Source: Rhizobium sp. 16-488-2b
Lineage (GTDB): Bacteria > Pseudomonadota > Alphaproteobacteria > Rhizobiales > Rhizobiaceae
Length of the DNA stretch: 64,000 nucleotides
Direction: 5' to 3'
Assembly: GCF_017741815.1 (NCBI RefSeq)
Contig: NZ_JAGHMF010000003.1
Coordinates: 186,001-250,000 of the forward strand
The position numbers and the translations under genes were made by a program. Position 1 is the stretch's first letter. The number at the start of each line of letters is the position of its first letter. The notes under the pieces were generated by a model that saw only the letters and a list, made by a program, of their open reading frames with translations, had not been told where the DNA came from and did not search any database. Below, piece after piece: positions 52,990 through 62,006 of the stretch.

Positions 52990-53385
52990 TTAGAGATAGC
53001 GGCCGTGGCGCTGCAGGACTTCGATCTTGTAGCCGTCGGGATCGGTAATGAAGAAGAACAGGGCGAGCAGCTTGCCGTCCCGGTTGAGCTCCGTGAGCTT
53101 GCCGGGATTGAGCCCGGCTTCCGTCAGCCGCTTGTGCTCGACGGCGACCTCGTCGACCGACACCGCCAGATGCCCATAGCCGTCGCCGAGATTATAAGCC
53201 TCAACACGGCCCTTGTTGATGGTCAGCTCCAGCTCGAAGCCGGTCTCGCGGTTGCTGAGATAGATCAGTGTAAAGGTGTCGAAATCGATGCGGTCGGCGA
53301 CCTCGAGCCCGAAGACCTTGCCGTAGAATTCGACCGAGCGCGCTTCGTCGAGAACGCGGATCATCGAGTGAATCATCTTGGCCAA
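52990..53385 (-). CDS. Lactoylglutathione lyase-like VOC protein
   Basis: This VOC-fold protein of about 131 residues resembles glyoxalase I, with MIHSMIRVLDEARSVEFYGK, IYLSNRETGFELELTIN, GYGHLAVSVDEV and FITDPDGYKIEVLQR. The His and Glu positions that bind metal in GloA (first strand His, FELEL, GHLAV, KIEVL) are present. I chose TTG 53385, with GGAGG 5 nt upstream; the longer frame from 53406 also has ATG codons. It lies 10 bp upstream of the beta-mannosidase gene. Confidence 0.85.
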   Translation of the reverse strand: MAKMIHSMIRVLDEARSVEFYGKVFGLEVADRIDFDTFTLIYLSNRETGFELELTINKGRVEAYNLGDGYGHLAVSVDEVAVEHKRLTEAGLNPGKLTELNRDGKLLALFFFITDPDGYKIEVLQRHGRYL

Positions 53386-53430
53386 GGCTGCCTCCATCGT
53401 GCGCATCAGGCCGCTTTGGTAGCTGCTGCC

Positions 53431-54180
53431 TTAGGCGGTGCGCAAGCCCATTCTTCGCGTCATCACGCTTTCCACCAAACCCACCGCGTCATAGATCAAC
53501 AGCGCCATCAGCCCGACGATCAGGCCGCCCTGCAGGATGAAGGCCGTGTTGTCAGATATCAGCCCGGCGATGATCACTTCCCCCAGCCCCTTGGCCGCCA
53601 CCGTCGAGCCGATCGTCGCCGTCCCGATATTGATCACGGTCGCCACCTTCACGCCCTCGATGATCAGCGGCAGCGCCAGGGGCAGTTCCACCTGGAACAG
53701 CCGCTGCGTCGGGTTCATGCCCATGCCGTCGGCGGCATCGAGCACGGCGGGGGAGACCTGACGAAGGCCGGAAATGGTGTTTTCGAAGATCGGCAGTAGC
53801 CCGTAGAGAAACAGCGCCACCAGCGTCGGCCCGGCACCAAACCCCATGGCCGGCACCGCCAGCGCCAGCACCGCGACCGGCGGAAAGGTCTGGCCGGCAT
53901 TGGCGATGGCGCGCGACAGCGGCAGGAAATCGGCGCCGCTCCGCCGCGTCACGAAGACCCCGCCCGAAATGGCGACCACGGCGCTCCCGACAATCGAGAT
54001 CAGCACCAACTGCAGATGCCCGAGCGCCAGAAGCGGCAGGCTGCTTTGCGTGTAGACGGCCGGCGCGTTGTTCTTGGTGAGCGGCGTCAGCAGGAAGGAC
54101 AGCCACTCCGTCCGGAATAACAGGATCAGGAGCAGCGCCAAGGCCGCGACGCGAAAGAGGTTGGCGGTCAGAACCTTCAT
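53431..54180 (-). CDS. Osmoprotectant ABC transporter permease (YehW/OpuC type)
   Basis: This 249-residue inner-membrane permease has six helices and the BPD_transp_1 pattern: LPLSRAIANAGQTFPPVAVL, GLRQVSPAVLDAADGMGMNP and ATIGSTVAAKGLGEVIIAG. It is the last gene of a four-gene importer and overlaps the ATP-binding gene by 4 nt. By family it imports glycine betaine, choline or related osmolytes. Confidence 0.92.
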   Translation of the reverse strand: MKVLTANLFRVAALALLLILLFRTEWLSFLLTPLTKNNAPAVYTQSSLPLLALGHLQLVLISIVGSAVVAISGGVFVTRRSGADFLPLSRAIANAGQTFPPVAVLALAVPAMGFGAGPTLVALFLYGLLPIFENTISGLRQVSPAVLDAADGMGMNPTQRLFQVELPLALPLIIEGVKVATVINIGTATIGSTVAAKGLGEVIIAGLISDNTAFILQGGLIVGLMALLIYDAVGLVESVMTRRMGLRTA

Positions 54181-55121
54181 TCCTTGCGGCCCAATTCCAG
54201 CAGGTGCGACATCGAGATCGACCCGATCGCCGCCTTCTTCTCGTTCTCGACGGCGGCTTCGTCGATGCCCTGCCAGATCATCTCGGCCAGCGCGTCGCGC
54301 AGGCTGAGCGATTGCGGCAGGCCGTGGTCGAGCCCGGCCTTGGCCGGCGCCATGCCCGATGTCAGCGGCAGCAGCGACATGCGCTTCAGCGCCCTGTCGG
54401 TCGTTCCCGTCAGCTGCTGCACGAAGGGGTCGGCGGGCTCGGTGATGATCTTCTCCGGCGTCGAATATTGCAGCAGCCTGCCGCCGCGCATCACCGCGAT
54501 CCGGTTGCCGAGGTGGAAGGCCTCGTCCATGTCATGCGTGACGAGAATGATCGTCGTGCCGAACTGCTTCTGGATCGCCAGCAGGTCGTCCTGCGCCTTG
54601 CCGCGAATGACGGGGTCGAGCGCGCCGAAGGGTTCATCCATGATCAGCACCTCCGGCCCCGCTGCCAGCGCCCGCGCAACGCCGACGCGCTGTTGCTCGC
54701 CACCGGAAAGTTGATGCGGATATTTCCTGGCGAAGGATTTGGGGTCGAGATTGAAGAGGCCGAGCAGTTCGTCGACGCGGGCGTCGATCCTGCCGCGCTC
54801 CCAGCCGAGGAGCTGCGGCACCGTCGCGATGTTCTGCGCCACCGTGCGGTGCGGAAAGAGCCCGTTGCCCTGGATCACGTAGCCGATATTGCGGCGCAGC
54901 TCCGTCTCCGGCACATCGGCCACGTTGCGCCCGCCGACGCGGATTTCGCCCGAGGTCATCGGCACCAGCCGGTTGATCATCCGGATCAGCGTCGACTTGC
55001 CGGAGCCCGAGGTGCCGACGATGACGGTGATCTCTCCCTTCTCGACCGCCATCGACACATTGTCGACCACAGTCGTGTCGCCGTAGCGCTTGGTGACGTT
55101 GCGGATGTCGATCATGCTCAT
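54177..55121 (-). CDS. Osmoprotectant ABC transporter ATP-binding protein (YehX/OpuCA type)
   Basis: This 314-residue ATPase has Walker A VGTSGSGKSTLIRMIN, signature LSGGEQQRVGVARAL, Walker B VLIMDEPFGALDP and switch His in LVTHDMDEA. The extension after about residue 240 lacks clear CBS repeats, as in YehX. It overlaps both neighbouring permease genes by 4 nt. Confidence 0.93.
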   Translation of the reverse strand: MSMIDIRNVTKRYGDTTVVDNVSMAVEKGEITVIVGTSGSGKSTLIRMINRLVPMTSGEIRVGGRNVADVPETELRRNIGYVIQGNGLFPHRTVAQNIATVPQLLGWERGRIDARVDELLGLFNLDPKSFARKYPHQLSGGEQQRVGVARALAAGPEVLIMDEPFGALDPVIRGKAQDDLLAIQKQFGTTIILVTHDMDEAFHLGNRIAVMRGGRLLQYSTPEKIITEPADPFVQQLTGTTDRALKRMSLLPLTSGMAPAKAGLDHGLPQSLSLRDALAEMIWQGIDEAAVENEKKAAIGSISMSHLLELGRKE

Positions 55122-56284
55122 GCGGCAGGTTCCCGTATGCTGTCGGCGACCGCATCGAGAATGACGGCCGAAGAGAAGGCGAAGATGACGGTCGGCACGG
55201 CGCCGAGAAGAACGAGGTCCATGGCCGTCTGGCCAAGCCCCTGGAAGATGAAGACACCGAACCCGCCACCGCCGATCAGCGCCGCCACCGTCACCAGCCC
55301 GATCGCCTGCACCAAAACGATGCGAATGCCCGTGAGGATGACAGGCAGCGCCAGCGGCAGGTCTATGCCGGTAAGGATCTGGCGGCGCGTCAGCCCCATG
55401 CCGGCGGCTGCATCGCGCACGGCGGGGTCGACACCCTCGAGACCGACGACGGTGTTGGCGACGATCGGCAGCAGCGAATAGAGCACCAGCGCGATCAGCG
55501 CGGGTGCCGCGCCGATGCCGCTGATCCCGAGCGCTGCAGCCAAGGGAACCTGCACCGCGAGATAGCCAAGCGGCAGCATCAGCAGGCCGAAGAGCGCGAG
55601 GCTCGGGATCGTCTGGATCAGGCTCAGCCCCTGCAAGAGCGCCGCCCGGAGCTTGGGCACCCAGAAGCAGACGATGCCGAGCGGCAGGCCGATCACCACC
55701 GAGATCGCCAGCGAGCCGAAGGCCAGCTCAACATGCGTCCATGCCTCCGCCCAGAACTGGTCGCCGCGATTGGCGAATTCGCGCATGATCGAGAGACTGT
55801 CGAGCAGCCCCGACCAGAGAAAGATACCGAGCAGGCAGGCGTAGGCGATCAGCGCCGCGACCCGCATCCACGGCTTCAGCCGCACCTTCACCAGCGCGTC
55901 CGATATGATCAGCGATGTCACCGCGAGCAGCACCCAGAAGCCGCCGCCCGGCGTCATCCGCGCCGCCGTGCTGCCCTCGGGCGTAAACGATGTCGCCACG
56001 AACCCGATCGCCGCCAGCAATGCCGCCAGACAGAGCGTCGAGATCGCAAGCCGCGCATAGGCGTTTTCGAGAAACAGCACCGCGCAGGCCGAGAGAATGA
56101 GGAGCAGGGTGAGGATGATGACGGACGGCTGGTCCAGAAGCTGCATCAGCAGCATCGGCTTGCCCGATGCGATCCGGTTTGCCTTCACGTATATGAATGG
56201 CAGCAATGCCGCCGCCGCGACGCCCGCGACCACGAGAACGACGCCGAGCCGGTCCAGTCTGCGGACCGCTAAGGTTTCTTCCAT
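55118..56284 (-). CDS. Osmoprotectant ABC transporter permease (YehY type)
   Basis: This 388-residue permease is longer than the partner permease. An extra N-terminal block of four or five helices (about residues 1-170, for example VVLVVAGVAAAALLPFIYVK) precedes the transport core with GLSLIQTIPSLALFGLLMLP and GLEGVDPAVRDAAAGMGLTR. YehY has this extended form. The two permeases likely form a heterodimer. Confidence 0.92.
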   Translation of the reverse strand: MEETLAVRRLDRLGVVLVVAGVAAAALLPFIYVKANRIASGKPMLLMQLLDQPSVIILTLLLILSACAVLFLENAYARLAISTLCLAALLAAIGFVATSFTPEGSTAARMTPGGGFWVLLAVTSLIISDALVKVRLKPWMRVAALIAYACLLGIFLWSGLLDSLSIMREFANRGDQFWAEAWTHVELAFGSLAISVVIGLPLGIVCFWVPKLRAALLQGLSLIQTIPSLALFGLLMLPLGYLAVQVPLAAALGISGIGAAPALIALVLYSLLPIVANTVVGLEGVDPAVRDAAAGMGLTRRQILTGIDLPLALPVILTGIRIVLVQAIGLVTVAALIGGGGFGVFIFQGLGQTAMDLVLLGAVPTVIFAFSSAVILDAVADSIREPAA

Positions 56285-56348
56285 CGATCCATCCCAGCCT
56301 GGAAGGAAAACGGCTCCGCATCCATTGCTGGATACGAAGCGTCGGCGA

Positions 56349-57257
56349 TTACTTCAGGAAGCCTTTTTCCTTCAGATAGGCCTCGGCAACGCTTTTCGCC
56401 GGCTCGCCATCGACCTGGATCTTGCCGTTCAGCTTGCGCAGCTCGTCGGCGGTCAGGCTCTGGAAGATCGGCGCCAGGATCTCTTCGATCTTCGGGTTGG
56501 CCTTCAGCACCTCCTCGCGGATGATCGGCGTCGGCGCATAGACCTGCTGCACGCTCTTGTCGTCTTCGAGCACGGTGAGCTCGGCGGCCTCGATCGCACC
56601 GTCGGTGCCGTAGACCATGGCGGAGTTGGCGCCGTTCGTCTGGTCGGCGGCGGCCTTGATGGTGGCAGCGGTATCACCGCCCGAGAGCACGATTTCCTGC
56701 TCCGGCTTCAGTGTGAACCCGTAGGTCGTCTGAAATGCCGGCAGCGCGCCGGCGGTGTTGACGAACTCAGCCGATGCCACCAGCTTCGCCTCGCCGCCAC
56801 CGGCAACCCACTTGCCGAAATCGGACATGCTCTTCAGGTTGTTTTTCCCGGCAACGTCGTTACGCACGGCGATCGCCCATGTGTTGTTGGCGGGCGAGGG
56901 CGTCAGCCAGACGATCCTGTTGGCGTCGTAATCCAGCTTCTTGGCCATGTCATAGCCCTGCTGGATGTTCTTCCAGGCCGCATCGTCGGGCTTGTTGAAG
57001 AAGAAGCCGGCATTGCCGGTGTATTCGGGATAGATGTCGATCTCGCCTGCGGTGATCGCCTTGCGCAACACGGGCGTGGCGCCGAGCGCGATGCGGTCCT
57101 TCGTCTTGATGCCGTTGGCATTCAGCGCCAGCGCGATCACGTTGCCGAGCAGCGTGCCCTCCGTGTCGATCTTCGACGACACCACGACATCCGCGGCCTG
57201 CACCGCACCTGCCGTCAGGGCACAGAGCGATACGGCAAGGACTATTCTCTTCAGCAT
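56349..57257 (-). CDS. Osmoprotectant ABC transporter binding protein (OsmF/YehZ type)
   Basis: The 302-residue periplasmic protein has signal peptide KRIVLAVSLCALTAGAVQAA. OpuAC-family text includes VSSKIDTEGTLLGNVIALAL, ITAGEIDIYPEYTGNAGFFF and VLSGGDTAATIKAAADQTNG. It binds betaine, choline or related osmolytes for the YehWXY-type transporter encoded downstream. ATG 57257 has AAGGGG 6 nt upstream. Confidence 0.92.
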   Translation of the reverse strand: MLKRIVLAVSLCALTAGAVQAADVVVSSKIDTEGTLLGNVIALALNANGIKTKDRIALGATPVLRKAITAGEIDIYPEYTGNAGFFFNKPDDAAWKNIQQGYDMAKKLDYDANRIVWLTPSPANNTWAIAVRNDVAGKNNLKSMSDFGKWVAGGGEAKLVASAEFVNTAGALPAFQTTYGFTLKPEQEIVLSGGDTAATIKAAADQTNGANSAMVYGTDGAIEAAELTVLEDDKSVQQVYAPTPIIREEVLKANPKIEEILAPIFQSLTADELRKLNGKIQVDGEPAKSVAEAYLKEKGFLK

Positions 57258-57544
57258 GACCATCCCCTTTAATCCTTCAAAGGCGCGGAAAGCCTTGGCG
57301 CAAGGCGAACCGCTCGAAACTCCCCGGCGAAGACAGCGGACTGTCGGCGACCGATCCAATGCGTAACTGACATAGTGTGCACGATTGAAAAATCGATGCG
57401 ATTGCGAAAATACTGTTCACGACGATGTCCAATCGATCGATGACCGATCGTCTTCGGGTCTCCGCTCGCAAATCCAACTCTGCGATGCTAACTCGAAGAT
57501 CAGGCTTGGGCTTGGACGATCATGAGATGACGAGGGAGGAAAGC

Positions 57545-58267
57545 GTGACAATCTTGCTTGAGGTATGCGTCGATAGCCCGCGCGGTCTGGCGGCGGCCAT
57601 TGAGGGCGGCGCCGATCGTATCGAATTGTGCTCGGCGCTCGAGATTGGCGGGCTCACCCCCGTCGCCGGCATGATGAAGGCGGCAGCCGCCGCTCCCATT
57701 CCCGTCTACGCGATGATCCGCCCGCATGCCGGCCCCTTCGTGTTCGACAGCGGCGATGAAGCGGCAATGATGGCGGATATCGATGCCGTCAGAGCCTTCG
57801 GCCTCGCAGGCGTGGTCATCGGGGCAAACCTTGCCGATGGCACGCTCAACATGCCGCTGCTGCGCCGTTTGAAAGCACATGCAGCCGGCCTCGGCTCGAC
57901 GCTGCACCGCGCCTTCGATCTCGTTCCCGATCCCGATGCCGCCTTGGAGCAGGCGGTCGAACTCGGCTGCGAGCGCATCCTCACCTCCGGCTGCATCCCC
58001 AAGGCCATCGATGGCCTGGAGACATTGGCGCGACTATCGAATAAAGCGGCCGGGCGGATCTCGATCATGCCCGGCAGCGGCGTGCGTCCCGCCAACGCGC
58101 CGCAGATCCTGCGCGCCACCGGTGCCCGCGAAATTCACGGCTCCTGCAGCTCGCCGGTTGCAAGCGTCGATCCCCGCGCGGTCGCCTTCGGTTTCGAGGC
58201 GGCGTCGCCCAACCGGACGGACGCGTCCATCGTGCGCCAGATGCGCGAGGCGATCGATAGTCTTTAG
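57545..58267 (+). CDS. cutC: CutC family protein (copper homeostasis / TIM barrel)
   Basis: The 240-residue CutC protein has LLEVCVDSPRGLAAAIEGGA, DRIELCSALEIGGLTPVAGM, PVYAMIRPHAGPFVF and LHRAFDLVPDPDAALEQAVE. CutC was linked to copper tolerance, though its enzymatic role is unproven. I chose GTG 57545, preceded by GGGAGGA; ATG 57527 is in frame but lacks a ribosome site. It is convergent with the dehydrogenase gene and overlaps its end by 4 nt. Confidence 0.9.
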   Translation: MTILLEVCVDSPRGLAAAIEGGADRIELCSALEIGGLTPVAGMMKAAAAAPIPVYAMIRPHAGPFVFDSGDEAAMMADIDAVRAFGLAGVVIGANLADGTLNMPLLRRLKAHAAGLGSTLHRAFDLVPDPDAALEQAVELGCERILTSGCIPKAIDGLETLARLSNKAAGRISIMPGSGVRPANAPQILRATGAREIHGSCSSPVASVDPRAVAFGFEAASPNRTDASIVRQMREAIDSL

Positions 58268-59280
58268 CCGACCTTGATGACGGCCTTGATCAGGCCGCTC
58301 TTCTCATGCGCCCAGCGGGTCAGATCGCGCGGGGCATCGGTAAGCGTCGTGCGGTGGGTGATCAACCGATCCACCGGCACGAGACCGTTGGCGATCGAGG
58401 CCGCCACATGCTCGAAGTCGATCCGCGTCGCATTGCGGCTGCCGATCACCATCATCTCGCGCTTGTGAAACTCGGGGTCAGAGAAGCGGATATCGTCCTT
58501 GACGACGCTGACCAGAACCAGCGCGCCGCCATGCGCGACGAACTGGAACGCCTTCTCCATCGAGGGGCCGTAGCCGGTCGCGTCGAAAACGACGTCGAAG
58601 CCATCCCCGCCAGTCTTCGCCTTGACCGCGTCGAGGCTCGCATCATTGGCGACGATGCCCGATGTGAAGCCGAAGCGCTCGGCGGCCATCTCCAGCCGCT
58701 CGGCGCTGGTGTCGAGCAAGGTCACCTCATGGCCAGCGATCCGCGAAAAGATCGCAGCCCCAAGGCCGATCGGCCCGGCGCCGATGACAAGCGCGCGTGA
58801 GCCTGCGGGCGAAAGCGAGCGGCGTACGGCATGCGCCCCGATCGCCAGGAATTCCACCGTCGCCGCCGCCTCGAGGCTCAGCCCCTGCGCGGCATAGAGA
58901 TTGCCCGCCGGAACCGTGATCTCCTCGCAGAATGCCCCATCGGTGTGGACGCCGAGCACCTTGATGTCGGTGCAGCAGTTCGCCTTGTCCTTGCGGCAGG
59001 CAACGCATCGGCCGCAGGAGATATACGGGTTAACGATCACAGACGTGCCGACCGCGATCTCGACGCCGGTGCCGGTTTCCAACACGGTTGCCGAGATCTC
59101 GTGGCCCATCACCCGCGGATATTCTAGAAACGGATGCTTGCCCTCGAAGATATGGTAGTCGGTGCCGCAGATGCCGACATGGCTGACGGCAAGCCGCGCC
59201 CAGCCGGCTTCAGGCGTGCCGGGAGAGGGGCGTTCGACGATCTCGAGAACACCCGGTTGTTGGCAAAGCACGGCTTTCAT
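58264..59280 (-). CDS. Zinc-dependent alcohol dehydrogenase of the sugar operon
   Basis: This 338-residue medium-chain dehydrogenase has catalytic zinc ligands in HVGICGTDYHIFEGKHP and GHEISATV, and structural zinc cysteines in ISCGRCVACRKDKANCC. The NAD site is VIGAGPIGLGAAIF. Relatives oxidise polyols or sugar acids. It lies 60 bp downstream of the permease gene in the leftward fucose-type operon, so it likely oxidises an intermediate of that sugar. Confidence 0.9.
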   Translation of the reverse strand: MKAVLCQQPGVLEIVERPSPGTPEAGWARLAVSHVGICGTDYHIFEGKHPFLEYPRVMGHEISATVLETGTGVEIAVGTSVIVNPYISCGRCVACRKDKANCCTDIKVLGVHTDGAFCEEITVPAGNLYAAQGLSLEAAATVEFLAIGAHAVRRSLSPAGSRALVIGAGPIGLGAAIFSRIAGHEVTLLDTSAERLEMAAERFGFTSGIVANDASLDAVKAKTGGDGFDVVFDATGYGPSMEKAFQFVAHGGALVLVSVVKDDIRFSDPEFHKREMMVIGSRNATRIDFEHVAASIANGLVPVDRLITHRTTLTDAPRDLTRWAHEKSGLIKAVIKVG

Positions 59281-59340
59281 GACGGTTCCTGCATTCGATT
59301 GAAAGGAAGCCGGCGAGTGGCCGGCTCCCTGTATTGGTAT

Positions 59341-60315
59341 TTAGGAGCTGCGACGACGGCGCAGCTGATCGAAGTAGACGATCACGATGATCAGCAGGCC
59401 GGTGATGATGCGCTGCCAGAACGAGTTGACGTTGAGCAGGTTCGCGCCGTTGTTGATCGTGGCCAGGATGAAGGCGCCGATCAGTGGACCATGCACGGAG
59501 CCGACCGCGCCGAACAGCGAGGTGCCGCCGATGACCGACGAGGCGATCGCCTGCAGTTCCCAACCGTCCGCCTGCGTGGCGTTGCCGATGGCGATACGCG
59601 AGGCCAGCAGCACGCCGACGAAGGCCGCGAAGGTCGCCGACAGGATGTAGGCCATGTAGATGATGGCATTGACCCGGACACCCGAAAGACGCGCCGCTTC
59701 ACGATTGGAGCCGACCGCGAAAAGATAGCGGCCCCAGCGGCTGAGATGCAGGAAGATGTAGGAGGGGATCGCGACCAGCACGACCATCCAGAACAGGCTC
59801 GGGACGCCGAGGAAGTCGGCGCGGGCGAAGTTCGTGAAGGGCTCGTTGACGATGTTGATCGTCGAGCCGTTGGTGATCAGAAGCCCGATGCCGCGCAGCG
59901 ACGTCAGCGTCGCCAGCGTGATGATGAAGGGCGGCAGGCCCATCTTGACGATGCCGAAGCCATGAAACACCCCGATGCCGACGCCGATCAGAAGCGTGAT
60001 CAGGATCGCCGCCCAGACGGGGAAGCCCGCCTGCAGCAGCCAGGCAAGAATAACCGTACAGAAGCCGACGATCGCGCCGACGGAAAGGTCGATGCCGGCG
60101 GTGATGATCACGAAGGTCTGGCCAAGCGCCAGGATCGCCGTCATCGCGCCCTGGCGCAGAAGGTTGGAGATATTGAGCGGCGTCCAGAAGCTGGCGGTGA
60201 CGACGCCGAGCAGGATCCACAGGAAGGCCAGGAGACCGATCAGGGTCAGGCCGAACAGGATGTTGACCTTGCGGCGCGGCGGCGGCGCGGCGATCTCGGT
60301 GGGGGTTACGGTCAT
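59341..60315 (-). CDS. Sugar ABC transporter permease (RbsC type)
   Basis: This 324-residue membrane permease of the BPD_transp_2 family has about ten helices and the motifs TAGIDLSVGAIVGFCTVIL and AIASSVIGGTSLFGAVGSVH. It works with the double ATPase and binding protein encoded just upstream. A small hairpin AGCCGGC / GCCGGCT (59308-59326) lies after its stop. Confidence 0.93.
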   Translation of the reverse strand: MTVTPTEIAAPPPRRKVNILFGLTLIGLLAFLWILLGVVTASFWTPLNISNLLRQGAMTAILALGQTFVIITAGIDLSVGAIVGFCTVILAWLLQAGFPVWAAILITLLIGVGIGVFHGFGIVKMGLPPFIITLATLTSLRGIGLLITNGSTINIVNEPFTNFARADFLGVPSLFWMVVLVAIPSYIFLHLSRWGRYLFAVGSNREAARLSGVRVNAIIYMAYILSATFAAFVGVLLASRIAIGNATQADGWELQAIASSVIGGTSLFGAVGSVHGPLIGAFILATINNGANLLNVNSFWQRIITGLLIIVIVYFDQLRRRRSS

Positions 60316-60337
60316 TTTCTCTCTCCCTCTTGTTCTT

Positions 60338-61888
60338 TTAGACGCCGATCGCTTCGCTCAGCACTTCTTCATGCGTGGCGGCGTGGAAGTCGTGGCTCGC
60401 CACCAACTGGCCACTGCGGAACACATGCAGCCGGTCCGCCAATTCGTAGACCTCGGGCAGGTAGGAGGAGATGAGAATGATCCCCGCGCCCTGCTTGAGA
60501 AGCTTGGCGAACAGCCGGTAGATTTCCGCCTTCGTGCCGACATCGACGCCGACGGTCGGCTCGTCGAAGATGAAGAGCCGCGCCCCATGGCTCAGCCACT
60601 TGCCGATGACCACCTTCTGCTGGTTGCCCCCCGACATCGCCGACACCAGCACCCGCCGGCTGGGCGTCTTGATCGCGAGATCGCGGATCTGCTGGTCGGC
60701 GTTCTGCGTCTCCTCGCTGTGGCTGATGACAGGTCCCTTGCTCAACCGCTTGAAGACCGGCAGGTTGATGTTGAGGCCGATTGGAAGGTTGAGGCAGAGG
60801 CCTTGGTCGCGGCGGCTTTCCGGCGCCAGCGCGATGCCGAGCTCCATCGCGGTGCGCTCGTCCTTGATGTTGACCCTCTTGCCCATCCAGTGGATTTCGC
60901 CGGCCGTGGTCTTCTCGCGGCCGTAGAGCCCGAGCGCGAACTCGCTGCGCCCGGCGCCGATCAGACCGTATAGGCCGACGATCTGCCCCGCCTTCACCGA
61001 AAGCGACACGTTCTCGAAGCCCGGCCCGGACAAGCCGCGCACATCAACAATGGTCTCGCCGATCGCAATCTCTTCCTTGTGATAGATCTGCTCGATCGAG
61101 CGGTTGATCATCAGCGCGATCAGTTCGTTCTCGTTGGTCTCGCCGATATCGCGCGTTCCCACATGCGTGCCGTCACGCAGAACCGAGACGCGGTCCGCCA
61201 GTTCGAAGACTTCTTCCATGCGGTGGCTGATGTAGACGATCGTCACGCCTTCGTTCTGCAGGCGGCGGATCAGCTTGAAGAGCTGCGCGGATTCCTGACG
61301 CGTCAGATAGGCGGTGGGCTCGTCGAAGATCAGGAACTGCGTGCCGCGCATCGCGGCGCGTGCGGTCGCGACCAGCTGCTGCTGGCCGATCGTGAGATCG
61401 CTAAGCGGAACGCCGGCAGGAAGGCCGAAGCCGAGATCGTTGAGGACAGCCTGCGCCATCTTCTCCATCTCGCGCTTGCGCATCAGGCCGAATTGGTTGA
61501 CCTCGTCGCCGAGGAAAAGATTGGCCGCCACGCTGAGATGCGGGCAGAGCACGACTTCCTGGTGCACGGCGTTGATGCCGCGCGCGATCGCCTCGTTGGG
61601 CGTCGCCAGCGCGACCGGGTGTCCGCACCAGAGGACTTCGCCGGCGGTGCGGGTGATGACGCCGGTCAGAAGCTTGATCAGCGTCGACTTGCCGGCGCCG
61701 TTTTCGCCGACGATCGCGTGGATCTCTCCGGCAAGGAAGGTGACAGTTGCCGGCTTCAGCGCCTGCACATATCCGTAATTCTTCTGCAATCCCTTGAGTT
61801 CGAGGATCGGGGCACCCGCGGGTACGCGGTTCGCCTCCTTCAGCTTGGCGCTGTCATCGTGGCGATGACTGACCTCTTCCAGGCTCAT
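60338..61888 (-). CDS. Sugar ABC transporter ATP-binding protein (double-domain RbsA type)
   Basis: The 516-residue protein has two ATPase domains. The first has Walker A VGENGAGKSTLIKLLTG, signature LTIGQQQLVATARA and FLIFDEPTAYLT. The second has the degenerate Walker A GLIGAGRSEFALGL typical of RbsA, MSGGNQQKVVIGKWL and FIFDEPTVGVDVG. ATG 61888 has GAGGAGGAG upstream; longer starts are less likely. A strong hairpin lies between it and the binding-protein gene. Confidence 0.94.
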   Translation of the reverse strand: MSLEEVSHRHDDSAKLKEANRVPAGAPILELKGLQKNYGYVQALKPATVTFLAGEIHAIVGENGAGKSTLIKLLTGVITRTAGEVLWCGHPVALATPNEAIARGINAVHQEVVLCPHLSVAANLFLGDEVNQFGLMRKREMEKMAQAVLNDLGFGLPAGVPLSDLTIGQQQLVATARAAMRGTQFLIFDEPTAYLTRQESAQLFKLIRRLQNEGVTIVYISHRMEEVFELADRVSVLRDGTHVGTRDIGETNENELIALMINRSIEQIYHKEEIAIGETIVDVRGLSGPGFENVSLSVKAGQIVGLYGLIGAGRSEFALGLYGREKTTAGEIHWMGKRVNIKDERTAMELGIALAPESRRDQGLCLNLPIGLNINLPVFKRLSKGPVISHSEETQNADQQIRDLAIKTPSRRVLVSAMSGGNQQKVVIGKWLSHGARLFIFDEPTVGVDVGTKAEIYRLFAKLLKQGAGIILISSYLPEVYELADRLHVFRSGQLVASHDFHAATHEEVLSEAIGV

Positions 61889-61964
61889 TTGCGTCTCCTC
61901 CTCGCGAATTGCCATGTCGTCCTTCGCCGTCCGCTCCCCTTGAGGAGTTCGGCCGAAGGGAAGA

Positions 61965-61996
61965 AGCGCCGTGCGGGATCGCTCCCGCACGGCGCT
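61965..61996 (-). promoter_or_regulatory. Intercistronic hairpin between binding-protein and ATPase genes
   Basis: A perfect 14-bp stem AGCGCCGTGCGGGA / TCCCGCACGGCGCT with a 4-nt loop lies 10 bp after the binding-protein stop. No long U tract follows on the minus strand, so stabilisation of the upstream mRNA or partial termination is likely, as in many binding-protein operons. Confidence 0.75.
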
Positions 61997-62006
61997 CGTC
62001 AGGTTT